The notes beneath the pieces are model-generated. The model searched no databases. It had not been told where the DNA came from and saw nothing but the letters and a program-made list of their open reading frames with translations. A stretch of 64,000 nt of DNA from Planctomycetota bacterium (GTDB taxonomy: Bacteria > Planctomycetota > B15-G4): positions 1 to 64,000 of the forward strand of contig JACKHP010000019.1 in the NCBI GenBank assembly GCA_020638905.1. Direction: 5' to 3'. Below, one piece after another: positions 9,461 through 18,195 of this stretch. The stretch's first letter is position 1; every line of letters starts with the position of its first letter. A program made the position numbers and the translations under genes.

Positions 9461-9498
9461 CCGCGAGGGCGTCGGACGTGAGTCCGGCGCCCTCGCGG
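9461..9498. terminator. bidirectional hairpin terminator
   Basis: A perfect 11-base stem, CCGCGAGGGCG (9461-9471) with CGCCCTCGCGG (9488-9498), continues inward as CGGAC/GTCCG. It sits between two convergent genes, so it can serve both. No T-tract. Confidence 0.6.
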
Positions 9499-9529
9499 CG
9501 TTCCGGACGCGACGGCGGACGACGCGCGG

Positions 9530-10126
9530 TCAGCCCGCGGCGTCCGGCGTCCGCACGCCGAGCTTCTCGCGCAGCCAGGCGCGCGCCGCCCGGAACTCGT
9601 TGCCGACCGACGCGGGCGAGAGATCGAGCACTCCCGCGGCCTCCTCGATGGTCAGGCCGCAGAAGAAGCGCAGGTCGATGATGCGCGCCTTGCGCTCGTC
9701 GATGCCGCGCAGGTGCTCGAGCGCCGAGTCGAGGTCGATGAACGAGTCGGTGTCGAGCGGCCGCGCGTCGAAGCTCTCGATCAACACCTCGAAGTCGTTG
9801 CGGCGCGCTCCTCCGCCGCGCTTGGCGGTGCGCCGCGCCCGGGCGTGGTTCACCAGCGTGTGCCGCATGACGAGCGACGCGGTCGCGAAGTAGGTGGCGC
9901 GCGACTTCCAGTCGAGGCCCTCGCGCTGCGAGAGCTCCAGCCAGGCCTCGTTGGCCAGCGCGGTGGGCTGCAGCGTGTGATCGCCCCGCTCGTGGCGCAT
10001 GGCCTGTTCGGCCAGCCGATGGAGTTCGCCCCAGACGAGGGGCGCGATGCGCTCGGCGACCTCGCGGTCGCCCTCCTGCATGCGGTTCAACAGCAGGGTC
10101 AGATCGTGGGGATGGTCCTGCGTCAC
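9530..10126 (-). CDS. ECF sigma factor, Sig-70_X6 (TIGR02999) type
   Basis: 198-residue RNA polymerase sigma factor. Region 2 includes the GDHTLQPTALANEAWLEL segment that marks the Sig-70_X6 group common in planctomycetes and acidobacteria. Region 4 ends with a helix-turn-helix (LTIEEAAGVLDLSPASV). I took the GTG at 10126 because the conserved domain starts there; a longer frame to 10213 adds only a low-complexity Arg/Pro head. No anti-sigma gene is adjacent. It sits between the two toroid genes, convergent with one and divergent from the other, so it may control them. That link is inferred from position only. Confidence 0.88.
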   Translation of the reverse strand: MTQDHPHDLTLLLNRMQEGDREVAERIAPLVWGELHRLAEQAMRHERGDHTLQPTALANEAWLELSQREGLDWKSRATYFATASLVMRHTLVNHARARRTAKRGGGARRNDFEVLIESFDARPLDTDSFIDLDSALEHLRGIDERKARIIDLRFFCGLTIEEAAGVLDLSPASVGNEFRAARAWLREKLGVRTPDAAG

Positions 10127-10452
10127 GGGCGGGAGCGGCCAGGGAGCTTGCGGAGCAGACGGGCGTCGCGACCCGGGTGAACGGGGATTCCGACGTCGGG
10201 CCGAGTGTCGCACGCCTCCGCCCGATCGACCAGCCGGGCGACCCGCCGTGACGAGGGACCGCGATCCAGCGCCGCTCGAGGGTCGCGGTCGTCGTCCGCG
10301 GACGGATTCTCGCGATCGGCGACGTCACCGCCGGCGGACGCACTCCTAGATCTCCCGTCAGGGCAGGAAGGACCGGTCCAGCGCCCCTCGACGCGCGCGG
10401 CGACTCGTCGCGCCGATCGGGTCGTTCATCCCACCGCACGGGAGGCCGTCCA
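10127..10452. other. divergent intergenic region
   Basis: 326 bases between the sigma factor and the second toroid gene. On the plus strand a TAGATC box (10347-10352) has only a poor -35 (GTCACC, 10324-10329). I see no convincing hairpin, RNA gene or small reading frame. It must hold the promoters of both flanking genes. Confidence 0.4.
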
Positions 10453-12018
10453 TTGTCCCAGCCCGTCTCGCTCGTCGTCCATCGCCGCACGCCGGCCACC
10501 TTCGAGGACGCACTGCGTTCCGTGCTGCACGACGCGCCGTACCTCGGCGTCGCGCTGCTCGTGCACGGCCTGTTGCTCACCGCGCTGTTCTTCATGCGCG
10601 TCGAGCCCCCGGCGCTCGACATGACGCGTCCACCCATCGTGGCCACGCCCGAACCCGAGGCCCTCGTCCCGCTCGAGCCGCCGCCCCCGCCGCTCGAACC
10701 CGAGACGCCGCCGGAAGACTTCCCCGAGCCGACGCTCAGCGAGGAGCCGCAGCCCGACCTGCCTCCCACCGACGTGCCGTACGACGCGCCCATCGCACCG
10801 ACCTTCAGCTCCGACCCGGCGCAGCTCGCGTCGGCCGTGCTCGGCATCGGCGGCGGTCCCACGGGCATCTTCAGCGGCACGCCCGGCGGCGGCGGGGGCG
10901 GCACGCACGCCACGCCTCCGTTCGTGAAGGCCATCGAGGACGGACTCGGCTGGCTCGCCGCACACCAGGATCCCGACGGGCACTGGTCGGCCTCGGCCTT
11001 CGACGACCAGTGCGGCCGCCAGGGCGACGACGTCGTCTGCGACGGACGCGGCAGTCCCGCCTTCGACGTGGGCGTCACCGGACTCGCGTTGCTCGCCTTC
11101 CAGGGTGCGGGCGTGAACGAGTCGCGCGGACGCTGGTCCGACACGCTCAAGCGCGGCCTGCGCTACCTCGTCGACGTGCAGCGCGGCGACGGTCTCTTCC
11201 CGCCCGAGTGGAGCGGACAGGGCACGTACGACCAGGCCATCGCGACGCTCGTGCTGTGCGAGGCCTACGGACACGGTCATCGTCGCGCGATCGGCGACGC
11301 GGCGCGGCGCTCGGTCGACGCGCTGCTGCGCCTGCGCACGCCGGGCAGCGGCTGGCGCTACATGCCCGGCTCGCCCGAGATGGCCGACCCGGGACGCGCC
11401 GCCGACACGTCGGTCACGGGCTGGGCCATGCTGGCGCTGCTCTCGGCGCGCAAGGCCGGCCTGCTCGACGACGACCGGGCGCTCGACGACGCACTGCTCT
11501 TCCTCGACCTGGTCACCGACCGCGAGACCGGGCGCAGCGGCTACACGCACGCGGGCGAAGGCGTGGCGCGTCCCGAGGGCGGCGAGGAGATCTGGCCCGC
11601 GCAGGAGACCGAGGCGCTCACGGCGGTGTCCGTCCTGTGCCGCATCTTCGGCGACCCCGACCTGCGCGACGAAGGCCGCCGCGCGTCGGTCGAGAAGGGC
11701 GTGCAACTCATCGCCGCCATCCCGCCGGTGTGGGACGACGCCCAGCCCGGACGGCGCGACTTCTACTACTGGTACTACGGGACGTACGCGCTCTACCAGG
11801 TCGGCGGCAGCGCCTGGAAGCGCTGGGAGAAGGCCCTCGGCGAGGCCGTCCTGCCGTCGCAGCAGAAGACCGGCGAGCGGCGCGGCAGCTGGGATCCCCA
11901 GGCCGATCCGTGGGGACGCCAGGGAGGTCGGGTCTACAGCACCGCGCTGCTCACGCTCACGCTCGAGGTCTACTTCCGCTACGAGGGCGTGCTCTCGCTG
12001 AGTCTCGGACCGCGCTGA
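10453..12018 (+). CDS. second TonB-like/squalene-cyclase-type toroid protein
   Basis: 521-residue paralog of the protein at 7867, with the same plan: a short N-terminus with TFEDALRSVLHDAPYLG, one transmembrane helix (VALLVHGLLLTALFF), a proline/acid-rich linker, then toroid repeats. Segments such as DFYYWYYGTYALYQ and RVYSTALLTLTLEVYFRY match its sister almost residue for residue. The TonB-like histidine is kept, but the preceding serine is alanine here. The start is TTG, with GGGAGG 7 bases upstream. The pair probably arose by tandem duplication around the sigma factor. No enzymatic motif of true terpene cyclases is visible. Confidence 0.8.
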   Translation: MSQPVSLVVHRRTPATFEDALRSVLHDAPYLGVALLVHGLLLTALFFMRVEPPALDMTRPPIVATPEPEALVPLEPPPPPLEPETPPEDFPEPTLSEEPQPDLPPTDVPYDAPIAPTFSSDPAQLASAVLGIGGGPTGIFSGTPGGGGGGTHATPPFVKAIEDGLGWLAAHQDPDGHWSASAFDDQCGRQGDDVVCDGRGSPAFDVGVTGLALLAFQGAGVNESRGRWSDTLKRGLRYLVDVQRGDGLFPPEWSGQGTYDQAIATLVLCEAYGHGHRRAIGDAARRSVDALLRLRTPGSGWRYMPGSPEMADPGRAADTSVTGWAMLALLSARKAGLLDDDRALDDALLFLDLVTDRETGRSGYTHAGEGVARPEGGEEIWPAQETEALTAVSVLCRIFGDPDLRDEGRRASVEKGVQLIAAIPPVWDDAQPGRRDFYYWYYGTYALYQVGGSAWKRWEKALGEAVLPSQQKTGERRGSWDPQADPWGRQGGRVYSTALLTLTLEVYFRYEGVLSLSLGPR

Positions 12019-12082
12019 GGCGACTGCGGCATCATCCTTCCCATCCCAGAAGAATCCTGCCCCTGAAGACACCTCCTTTATC

Positions 12083-12111
12083 TTGCGACTTCCGTGTCCG
12101 AAATATAGAAT
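12083..12111 (+). promoter_or_regulatory. predicted promoter of four-CBS protein
   Basis: TTGCGA at 12083-12088, a 17-base spacer and TAGAAT at 12106-12111, inside an unusually AT-rich pocket. The start codon follows 32 bases after the -10 box. Confidence 0.65.
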
Positions 12112-12143
12112 ACGGACCTGATCGCGAGACCTGGAGGAGCACC

Positions 12144-12959
12144 ATGGACGTCCGCTCGATCATGACCCCGGACCCGGTCACCGTCCCCGGTGAGATGCGC
12201 TGCGACACCGCGCTCGAACTCATGGACGACCAGGACGTCCGGCACCTCCCCGTGGTCGACGACGGAGAGCTCGTCGGCATCCTCTCCGACCGCGATCTGC
12301 TGGCATCCGTGGGTTGGCCTCCGCACGGGCCCCGTCCGAGCAAGTCGAACGGCCTGCCGGGGCTCGTGCGCAGCGTCATGCACCGCGAGGTCCAGACGGT
12401 CTCTCCCGACGACAGCATCGTCATGGCGACGCTGCAGATGACGCTCAGCCACATCGGCTGCCTGCCGGTCCTCGAGGACGGCCAGCTCTGCGGCATCCTG
12501 ACCGAGATGGACGTGGCCGCCGCGTTCTGGCGCTCGGTGCGGCACCGCATGCCCGACGTCGACCCGCCGGTGGCGGACGTGATGACCGCCGACCCGGTGA
12601 GCTGCCCGTCCGAGACGACGCTGGCCGACGCCGCGGCGCTCTGCCACGAGCACGGCTTCCGTCACCTGCCCGTCGTCGACGGCGAACTGCTCGTCGGCGT
12701 GCTCTCCGAACGCGACCTCTCGACCGCGTTCGGCAACCGCACCGACTGGGGTTCGCCGGTCGCCGCGATCATGTCGCGCGAGCCGATCACGATCGACCCG
12801 CAGCAGGTGGTCTCCGAGGCCGCGGAGACGCTCATCGTCCACAAGATCAGCTCGCTGCCCGTCGTCCAGGACGAGCGGCTGATCGGCATCCTCACGCTCA
12901 CCGACGTGCTCGAGCACTGCATGAACGCGCTGCACGAGCCCGAGAGCGCGGAGGGCTGA
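12144..12959 (+). CDS. four-CBS-domain protein
   Basis: 271-residue soluble protein made only of CBS (cystathionine-beta-synthase) domains, four in total, at about residues 1-60, 75-130, 146-200 and 205-262. Each opens with a V..IM...P or VM....V motif and ends with LPVV.....GILT.D. Two Bateman modules of this kind usually sense adenine nucleotides or related ligands. No catalytic or DNA-binding domain is attached, so the partner is unknown. A strong GGAGGAG site precedes the ATG, a good promoter lies upstream and a hairpin lies downstream, so it is probably a single-gene transcript. Confidence 0.88.
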   Translation: MDVRSIMTPDPVTVPGEMRCDTALELMDDQDVRHLPVVDDGELVGILSDRDLLASVGWPPHGPRPSKSNGLPGLVRSVMHREVQTVSPDDSIVMATLQMTLSHIGCLPVLEDGQLCGILTEMDVAAAFWRSVRHRMPDVDPPVADVMTADPVSCPSETTLADAAALCHEHGFRHLPVVDGELLVGVLSERDLSTAFGNRTDWGSPVAAIMSREPITIDPQQVVSEAAETLIVHKISSLPVVQDERLIGILTLTDVLEHCMNALHEPESAEG

Positions 12960-12975
12960 CGCCAGGGAAGACGTC

Positions 12976-13003
12976 GGGTCCGCGACGTGGGCGTCGCGGG
13001 CCC
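12976..13003 (+). terminator. hairpin terminator after the CBS gene
   Basis: GGGTCCGCGAC (12976-12986) pairs with GTCGCGGGCCC (12993-13003) around a 6-base loop, with one G-U pair. It starts 17 bases past the stop codon and has no T-tract. Confidence 0.5.
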
Positions 13004-13144
13004 AACCCTGTTCGCACGCGCGGAGCGATCACCCGACGACGCGACGCGTCGGAGTGCGCGAGCAGCGCGTCTCGAGCGGAGTCTGCCTGCGCGCGACGAG
13101 ATCGCGCGCGCGACCGACGCATCGCGCCGGTCGCCGACGCCGGA

Positions 13145-13420
13145 TCAGCTCGCGGCCTTGGCCGCCTTCGCGATCTTGCGCATCACGAGCGCCTTGCGCC
13201 GCGCCGCCGTGTTCTTGTGGATCACGTTCGTCTTGGCGGCCTTGTCGATGCGGCTGTAGGCGACCTTGACCGCGCTCTCGATGGCCGCCTTGTCGCCCTT
13301 CTCGACGGCTTCGTCGACACGCCGCATGGCGGTCTTCATCGAGGAGGCCTTCGCGCGGTTGATGAGGTTGCGCTTGGCGTTCTGGCGGACGCGCTTCTGG
13401 GACGACGGTGAGTTCGGCAT
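13145..13420 (-). CDS. rpsT: 30S ribosomal protein S20
   Basis: 91-residue basic helical protein that binds 16S rRNA in the small subunit. It starts MPNSPSSQKRVRQNAKRNL and continues with the typical NRAKASSMKTAMRRV helix, both signatures of bacterial S20, and length is standard. It lies 48 bases downstream of the TPR gene on the same strand and could be read from the same transcript. Confidence 0.96.
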   Translation of the reverse strand: MPNSPSSQKRVRQNAKRNLINRAKASSMKTAMRRVDEAVEKGDKAAIESAVKVAYSRIDKAAKTNVIHKNTAARRKALVMRKIAKAAKAAS

Positions 13421-13468
13421 CTTCGGACGGGCTCGGCGTTCGGTGCGCGACGGCGGACGGCCGGGCGC

Positions 13469-14806
13469 TCAGGCGTTGAGGGCTTCGATCTTCTGGCCGA
13501 CGTCCTTGTAGTGGATGTCGACCTCGTAGATCTCCATGTACCTCGCCAGGGCTCCCGGGTTGTCACCCAGGCGCTCGCAGACGAGCCCGAGATGGTAGCA
13601 GATCTCCTTGCCCCGGTCGCCAGTGACTCCCCCCGCCACGGTCAGGGCCTGCTCGAATTGGCGCCGGGCCAGGGGCATGAGTCCCTTGCGGAAGAAGCAG
13701 GCGCCCAGTCCCTGGCGCGCCTCGACCTCGACCCGCGGGTCGGTGGCGATGGCCTGGAAGTGCTCGACCGCCTGCTCGGTCTCGCCCGCCCGGTAGCAGG
13801 CCTTGGCCAGCCGCAGGCGCAGCGGGACGTCGTTCGGTGAGCGGCTCGAGCGCCGCGAGAACTCGTCGACCTCGAGCCTCGCCCGGGCCTGCCTGGCCCG
13901 CTGGACGGCGCCCGCATCGCCCGACTCGGTGGCCCGCGCGAGCTCGTCCTCGGCCGCCAGCAGGCGCGCCTCCCCGGCCAGGTCGAGCAGTCCGTCGTCC
14001 TCGGGCTGGCTCGCCAGACCGGCCTCGGCGTCGGCCAGGGCCCCGGCGGCGTCCCTGGCCTTGAGACGGGCGCGGATCAGGGTGCGCCGCAGGTCGAGGT
14101 CGCCGGGCGCCCCGGCCAGGGCCGCCTCGAGATCGGCGATGTCCTCGGCCAGTTCCCCGGACGTCTTGTGCAGCCGCCCGCTGCGCTCGGCCTTGCGCAG
14201 CGCATCCTTGTCTTTCACCAGCTCGCGGGACGAACTCGCGGTGTCGAAGTGCGTGGCCGCCAGCGTGCCCTCGGCCGCCAGGTTCTTGCGCAGCTTCTCG
14301 ACCTCGGGATCGTGCGGGTCGACGGCGTGGGCGCGGTCGAGGCAGCGGATCGCCTCGCCCACGTTGCGCAGCGTGTAGTGCAGCTTGCCGGCCTCGCGCA
14401 GCGCCAGCGCGTCGCGCTCGTCGATCTCGAGCCGGAAGGTCCAGACCGCGAGGGCCTCCTCGGGACGACCGAGCGCCGCCAGCGCGTCGGCCAGCCGGGC
14501 CGCGAGCACGCCGTCGAAGGGATCGCGCTCGAGTCCGGTCTCGCAGGTCTTGGCCAGCGCGCCCCACTGGCTGGCGCTCACGAGTCCCGCGGCGGCGGCG
14601 CGACAGGTGCGTGCGGCCGCCTTGTCGAGCATGCCCGGGCCACCCTTCAACTCGGCCTGGCGCCGGAAGGCCGAGAGCAGTCCGGTGCGCGCGGCGCCGT
14701 GGCCCGGCGAGGCCACGAGCACCTGGCGGTAGAGCGCGATGGCCTGGGGCGCGGCGCGCTTGCGCAGGGCCTGCTCGGCCTTGGCCAGGAACTTGTCGAC
14801 GTCCAT
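13469..14806 (-). CDS. tetratricopeptide-repeat protein
   Basis: 445-residue protein of stacked helical TPR-like repeats, for example ALYRQVLVASPGHGAARTGL near the N-terminus, EEALAVWTFRLEIDERDALAL in the middle and ARYMEIYEVDIHYKDVGQKI at the end. There is no signal peptide or membrane helix, so it is cytoplasmic. It probably mediates protein-protein contacts; no specific partner can be named. I chose the ATG at 14806; the frame continues upstream but without family-like sequence. A TAACGT box ends 7 bases before this ATG, which would give a near-leaderless transcript. Confidence 0.8.
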   Translation of the reverse strand: MDVDKFLAKAEQALRKRAAPQAIALYRQVLVASPGHGAARTGLLSAFRRQAELKGGPGMLDKAAARTCRAAAAGLVSASQWGALAKTCETGLERDPFDGVLAARLADALAALGRPEEALAVWTFRLEIDERDALALREAGKLHYTLRNVGEAIRCLDRAHAVDPHDPEVEKLRKNLAAEGTLAATHFDTASSSRELVKDKDALRKAERSGRLHKTSGELAEDIADLEAALAGAPGDLDLRRTLIRARLKARDAAGALADAEAGLASQPEDDGLLDLAGEARLLAAEDELARATESGDAGAVQRARQARARLEVDEFSRRSSRSPNDVPLRLRLAKACYRAGETEQAVEHFQAIATDPRVEVEARQGLGACFFRKGLMPLARRQFEQALTVAGGVTGDRGKEICYHLGLVCERLGDNPGALARYMEIYEVDIHYKDVGQKIEALNA

Positions 14807-15051
14807 GAGGCGAACGTTACCACAGGCCGCGGGCCCGACGGGACGCACCACGGACGCACTCCGAGCGGCCTTCCGGAGCGGTGCAGCCAGCGGGCGTCGC
14901 ACCGCCCGAGCGCACCCACCACGGCCGCCGCCGACGGGCGCGCAGGATCTCTACGTCCTCGTCACACCACGTTCTCCCGGACGCCGGTACCATGGCCCTC
15001 GACGTCGTCCCCCCGACGACGCCCCCCCCCCACTCCCCCCACCGTTTGCCC

Positions 15052-16581
15052 ATGCTCCCGTCGAGCCTGACCGCGTGTCTGCTCGTCCCGTGCCTGGCCG
15101 TCACGGCCGCGGGACAACTCGTCTTCGCCCCCCCGGAGTCGGTCGCCGGACTCGACGACTTCACGTCGCCCGTGGTGTGCGGTGACGTCGACGGCGACGG
15201 CCTGCCCGACGCGATCGTGGCTGACGGCTTCCTGTCGCCGTCGTTCAGCGTGCTGCGTGGACTGGGCGACGGCACCTTCGTCCCGCACGCCGACGTGCCG
15301 ACCTCCTTCTTCGCCGAGACCCTGGCCCTGCTCGACGTCGACGGCGACCAGCGGCTCGACCTCTTCGGGCGCGTCGACCCGATCGACGCGAACGCGCTCG
15401 TGCTGCACCGCGGCCTCGGCGACGGCACCTTCGGTCCCGCGCAGTACCCGCCCTGCGACCCGGGACCGGTGGCGCTCGCCGCGGGCGACCTGAACGGCGA
15501 CGGGTTCACCGACCTCGTCGTCGTCGGCTACGGCGCATCGCCCCTCGGCTCGGCCCGCGCGCAGGTGCTGCGCGGGACGGCGAACGGCTCGCTCACGCTC
15601 TGGCAGAGCGACGACGCGCGTCCCGAGCTGCTCGACGTGGCGCTGGCCGACCTCGACGAGGACGGCCGGCTCGACGCGCTGCTCGGCCTCGGTGGCGGAG
15701 CCATCCAGCGCATGCAGGGCCTGGGCGACGGCACGCTCGTGCCGTGGGGCGATCCGATCGTCGTGGCCCAGGTGCTGCGCGCGCTCGACGCGGCCGACGT
15801 CGACGGCGACGGTCACGTCGACGCGATCGTGTCGGGCAACGTCCTCAGCTCCCTGGGCGACCAGCCCGATCAGCTGCTCGTGCTGCGCGGCGACGGCCAC
15901 GGCGCGTTCGCGGCGCCGTCCATCACGACCGTCGGACGCTTCTCGACGGGTCTGGCGCTGGCCGACTTCGACGCCGACGGACAACTCGGCGCGGCCACGC
16001 TCGACCTGGGCGACCACGTGCTCTCGGTGCTGCCCGGACACGGCGCGGCTGGTCTCGGCTCCGCGCTGACCTTGAGCGGGACGGGCTCGGCATTCGGCCT
16101 CTCGGTGTGCGACGTCGACCTCGACGGATTCGCCGACGCGCTCAGCGTCGACCCCGACGCGGGCTGCTGCGGCGAGCTGCTGCTGATGCGCAACGCCACC
16201 TACGGACGCGACGAGCCGTGGGTCGACCTGGGCGGTGCGGTCGCCGGCAGCGAGGGCTGGCCGATCCTGATGGCCGAGGGTCCGCTGCTGCCCGGCACGC
16301 CGTGGTCGCTGCACCTCGCGGTCGGCCCACGCCAGGGAATGGCGGTCTTCGTGCTCGGCGTCCACGCCCTCGACCTGCCCTTCAAGGGCGGCCTGCTGCT
16401 GCCCTTCCCCGACCTGCTCGTGCCCGGCATCCTGCTCGACGCCGACGGTGGCCTGTCGATCGACGCCGTCTGGCCGCCGGCTCCCGGCGGCTTCTCCTTC
16501 TGGCTGCAGTTCTGGATGCCGGACCCGACCTCGCCGTCGGGCTTCGCGGCCTCCAGCGGCCTGCGCGCCGACGTCCCCTGA
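15052..16581 (+). CDS. secreted FG-GAP/VCBS repeat protein with FKGG C-terminal domain
   Basis: 509-residue exported protein. A signal peptide (LTACLLVPCLAVTAAGQ) is followed by about seven VCBS/FG-GAP repeats, each with a DxDxDG calcium loop, for example DVDGDGLPDAIV, DLNGDGFTDLVV and DVDGDGHVDAIV. These should fold as a beta-propeller. The last approximately 105 residues form a separate domain with LPFKGGLLLPFPDLLV and a final FAASSGLRADVP, shared with the proteins at 34191 and 52850. I chose the ATG at 15052 because the signal peptide begins there. The ATG at 14992 overlaps a likely -10 box (TACCAT, 14988-14993). Probably cell-surface; ligand unknown. Confidence 0.82.
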   Translation: MLPSSLTACLLVPCLAVTAAGQLVFAPPESVAGLDDFTSPVVCGDVDGDGLPDAIVADGFLSPSFSVLRGLGDGTFVPHADVPTSFFAETLALLDVDGDQRLDLFGRVDPIDANALVLHRGLGDGTFGPAQYPPCDPGPVALAAGDLNGDGFTDLVVVGYGASPLGSARAQVLRGTANGSLTLWQSDDARPELLDVALADLDEDGRLDALLGLGGGAIQRMQGLGDGTLVPWGDPIVVAQVLRALDAADVDGDGHVDAIVSGNVLSSLGDQPDQLLVLRGDGHGAFAAPSITTVGRFSTGLALADFDADGQLGAATLDLGDHVLSVLPGHGAAGLGSALTLSGTGSAFGLSVCDVDLDGFADALSVDPDAGCCGELLLMRNATYGRDEPWVDLGGAVAGSEGWPILMAEGPLLPGTPWSLHLAVGPRQGMAVFVLGVHALDLPFKGGLLLPFPDLLVPGILLDADGGLSIDAVWPPAPGGFSFWLQFWMPDPTSPSGFAASSGLRADVP

Positions 16582-16662
16582 CGCGCGCGCACGCGTGCGC
16601 GCGAGGTGGCCCGACGCGTCACGGACCGTGCGCGCCGGCGTGCGTGGCCCACGGGCCTGTGC

Positions 16663-16668
16663 GATAAT
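16663..16668 (+). promoter_or_regulatory. -10 box of def, near-leaderless
   Basis: GATAAT at 16663-16668 ends 9 bases before the def ATG at 16678, so transcription should begin within a few bases of the start codon. There is no Shine-Dalgarno sequence in that gap. Confidence 0.45.
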
Positions 16669-16677
16669 CGGCCGACC

Positions 16678-17196
16678 ATGGAACTGCGCAAATACCCCGA
16701 CCCGGTGCTGCTCAAGCGAGCCGCGCCGGTGACCGACTTCGACGACGCCCTGCGCGCCCAGGTGGCCCAGATGTGGGACATCATGTACGCCTCCGAGGGC
16801 GTGGGCCTGGCCGCTCCGCAGGTGGGCTGGTCGGTCCAGCTGCTCATCCTGAACCCGAGCGGTTCGGCCGACGACGCCTCCGAGGCGATGGTCGTGATCA
16901 ACCCGCGCCTGGTGAAGAAGTGGGGACGCGACCGCCACAGCGAGGGCTGCCTCTCGTTCCCCGACATCTACGTCGACGTGACGCGGCCCAAGGGCGTCCG
17001 CCTGCACTGGCACGACGAGCACGGCGTCGAGCACGAGGAAGACTTCGACGACTTCCGGGCGCGCATCCTGCAACACGAGATGGACCACCTCGAAGGCGTG
17101 CTGCTCGTGCATCGCATGAGCCCGGTCGACAAGATCAGGTACCGCCACGAGCTCGGCGAGCTGCGCGCGATCTTCGCCGACGCGGCCGCGAGCTGA
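16678..17196 (+). CDS. def: peptide deformylase
   Basis: Metalloenzyme that removes the formyl group from the initiator methionine of new proteins. All three family motifs are present in the 172-residue chain: GVGLAAPQ near 41, EGCLSFP near 88 (metal-ligand cysteine) and QHEMDHLEGVL near 129 (HExxH). The ATG at 16678 gives the standard N-terminus (MELRKYPDPVL). ribF follows 35 bases downstream, probably in the same transcript. Confidence 0.97.
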   Translation: MELRKYPDPVLLKRAAPVTDFDDALRAQVAQMWDIMYASEGVGLAAPQVGWSVQLLILNPSGSADDASEAMVVINPRLVKKWGRDRHSEGCLSFPDIYVDVTRPKGVRLHWHDEHGVEHEEDFDDFRARILQHEMDHLEGVLLVHRMSPVDKIRYRHELGELRAIFADAAAS

Positions 17197-17231
17197 GCCC
17201 GCCGTCCCCCGCCCGCGAGCACGACGACCGG

Positions 17232-18185
17232 ATGGACCGCCACCACATCCGGAGTCTCGACGAGCTGCGGCTCTCGCTGCCCGGTTCGGTGGTCACCGTG
17301 GGCGTCTTCGACGGCCTGCACCTCGGGCACCAGACGATCCTCGACCGCGTGCTCGCGTCGGCACGGCGACGCGAGCTGCCCTCGGTCTGCGTGACGTTCT
17401 CGGTGCATCCCAAGGCGGTGCTGCTCGGCGAGGCGCCGCGACAGATCCTGTCGGTCGAGCACCGGCTCGAACGCATCGAGGAGGCCGGCCTCGAGCACGC
17501 CGTCGTGATCGAGTTCAGTCCCGAGTTCGCGGCCGTCGAGGCCGAGACCTTCGTCGAGGACCTGCTCGTGCGCCGGCTCGGCGTGCGCGAGCTCGTGATC
17601 GGGCACGACACCGCCGTGGGACGCCACCGCCGCGGCGACGCGCGCTTCCTGGCCGAGGCCGGCCTGCGCTACGGCTTCAAGGTCGTCTCGATCGGCGAGG
17701 TCCACGTGGACGGACTGCTCGTGAGCTCGACCACCGTGCGCCGCGCCATCGCCGCCGGCGAGCTCGTCACCGCGCGACGGCTGCTGGGACGTCCCGCGTC
17801 GCTGCGCGGCACGATCGTGCACGGCGACGGACGCGGCGCGACGATCGGCTTCCCGACCGCGAACCTCGAGGTGGTGAGCGAGGCGTTCCCGCCGTTGGGC
17901 GTGTACGCCGTCACGCTGCGCTGCGAGCAGGGCGACCTGCCCGGCGTGATGAACTACGGCCTGCGTCCCACCTTCGCGCAGGACGAGACCCACGCGGTGT
18001 TCGAGATCCACGTGCTCGACCGGCGCGACCTCGACCTCTACGGCCAGCGCGTCGAGGTCTTCCTGCACCGCTTCCTGCGCCGCGAGGAGCGCTTCGCGTC
18101 GTCCCAGGCGCTCGTGGCCCAGATCGACAAGGACTGCGAGAGCGCGCGCGAGGCGCTGCGCGGGGTGAGCGTCGCCGAAGGCTGA
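17232..18185 (+). CDS. ribF: bifunctional riboflavin kinase/FAD synthetase
   Basis: Converts riboflavin to FMN and then FAD. The 317-residue protein has the two usual domains: an N-terminal nucleotidyltransferase (FAD synthetase) with VGVFDGLHLGHQ near residue 23 and SSTTVRRAI near 165, and a C-terminal flavokinase with GDGRGATIGFPTANLE near 200. It lies downstream of def on the same strand and ends 10 bases from the convergent exchanger gene. Confidence 0.95.
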   Translation: MDRHHIRSLDELRLSLPGSVVTVGVFDGLHLGHQTILDRVLASARRRELPSVCVTFSVHPKAVLLGEAPRQILSVEHRLERIEEAGLEHAVVIEFSPEFAAVEAETFVEDLLVRRLGVRELVIGHDTAVGRHRRGDARFLAEAGLRYGFKVVSIGEVHVDGLLVSSTTVRRAIAAGELVTARRLLGRPASLRGTIVHGDGRGATIGFPTANLEVVSEAFPPLGVYAVTLRCEQGDLPGVMNYGLRPTFAQDETHAVFEIHVLDRRDLDLYGQRVEVFLHRFLRREERFASSQALVAQIDKDCESAREALRGVSVAEG

Positions 18186-18195
18186 AGCCGGGCGC

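Noticed and set aside
7867..12018. True terpene cyclases (hopanoid or squalene cyclisation)
   Set aside because: The toroid fold is suggested by its repeats, but I see none of the catalytic aspartate motifs of squalene-hopene cyclases, and the TonB-like anchor is atypical for them.
14992..15051. Upstream ATG (14992) as start of the FG-GAP protein
   Set aside because: It overlaps a likely -10 box and adds a Pro/His-rich stretch before the signal peptide. The ATG at 15052 gives a normal exported N-terminus.
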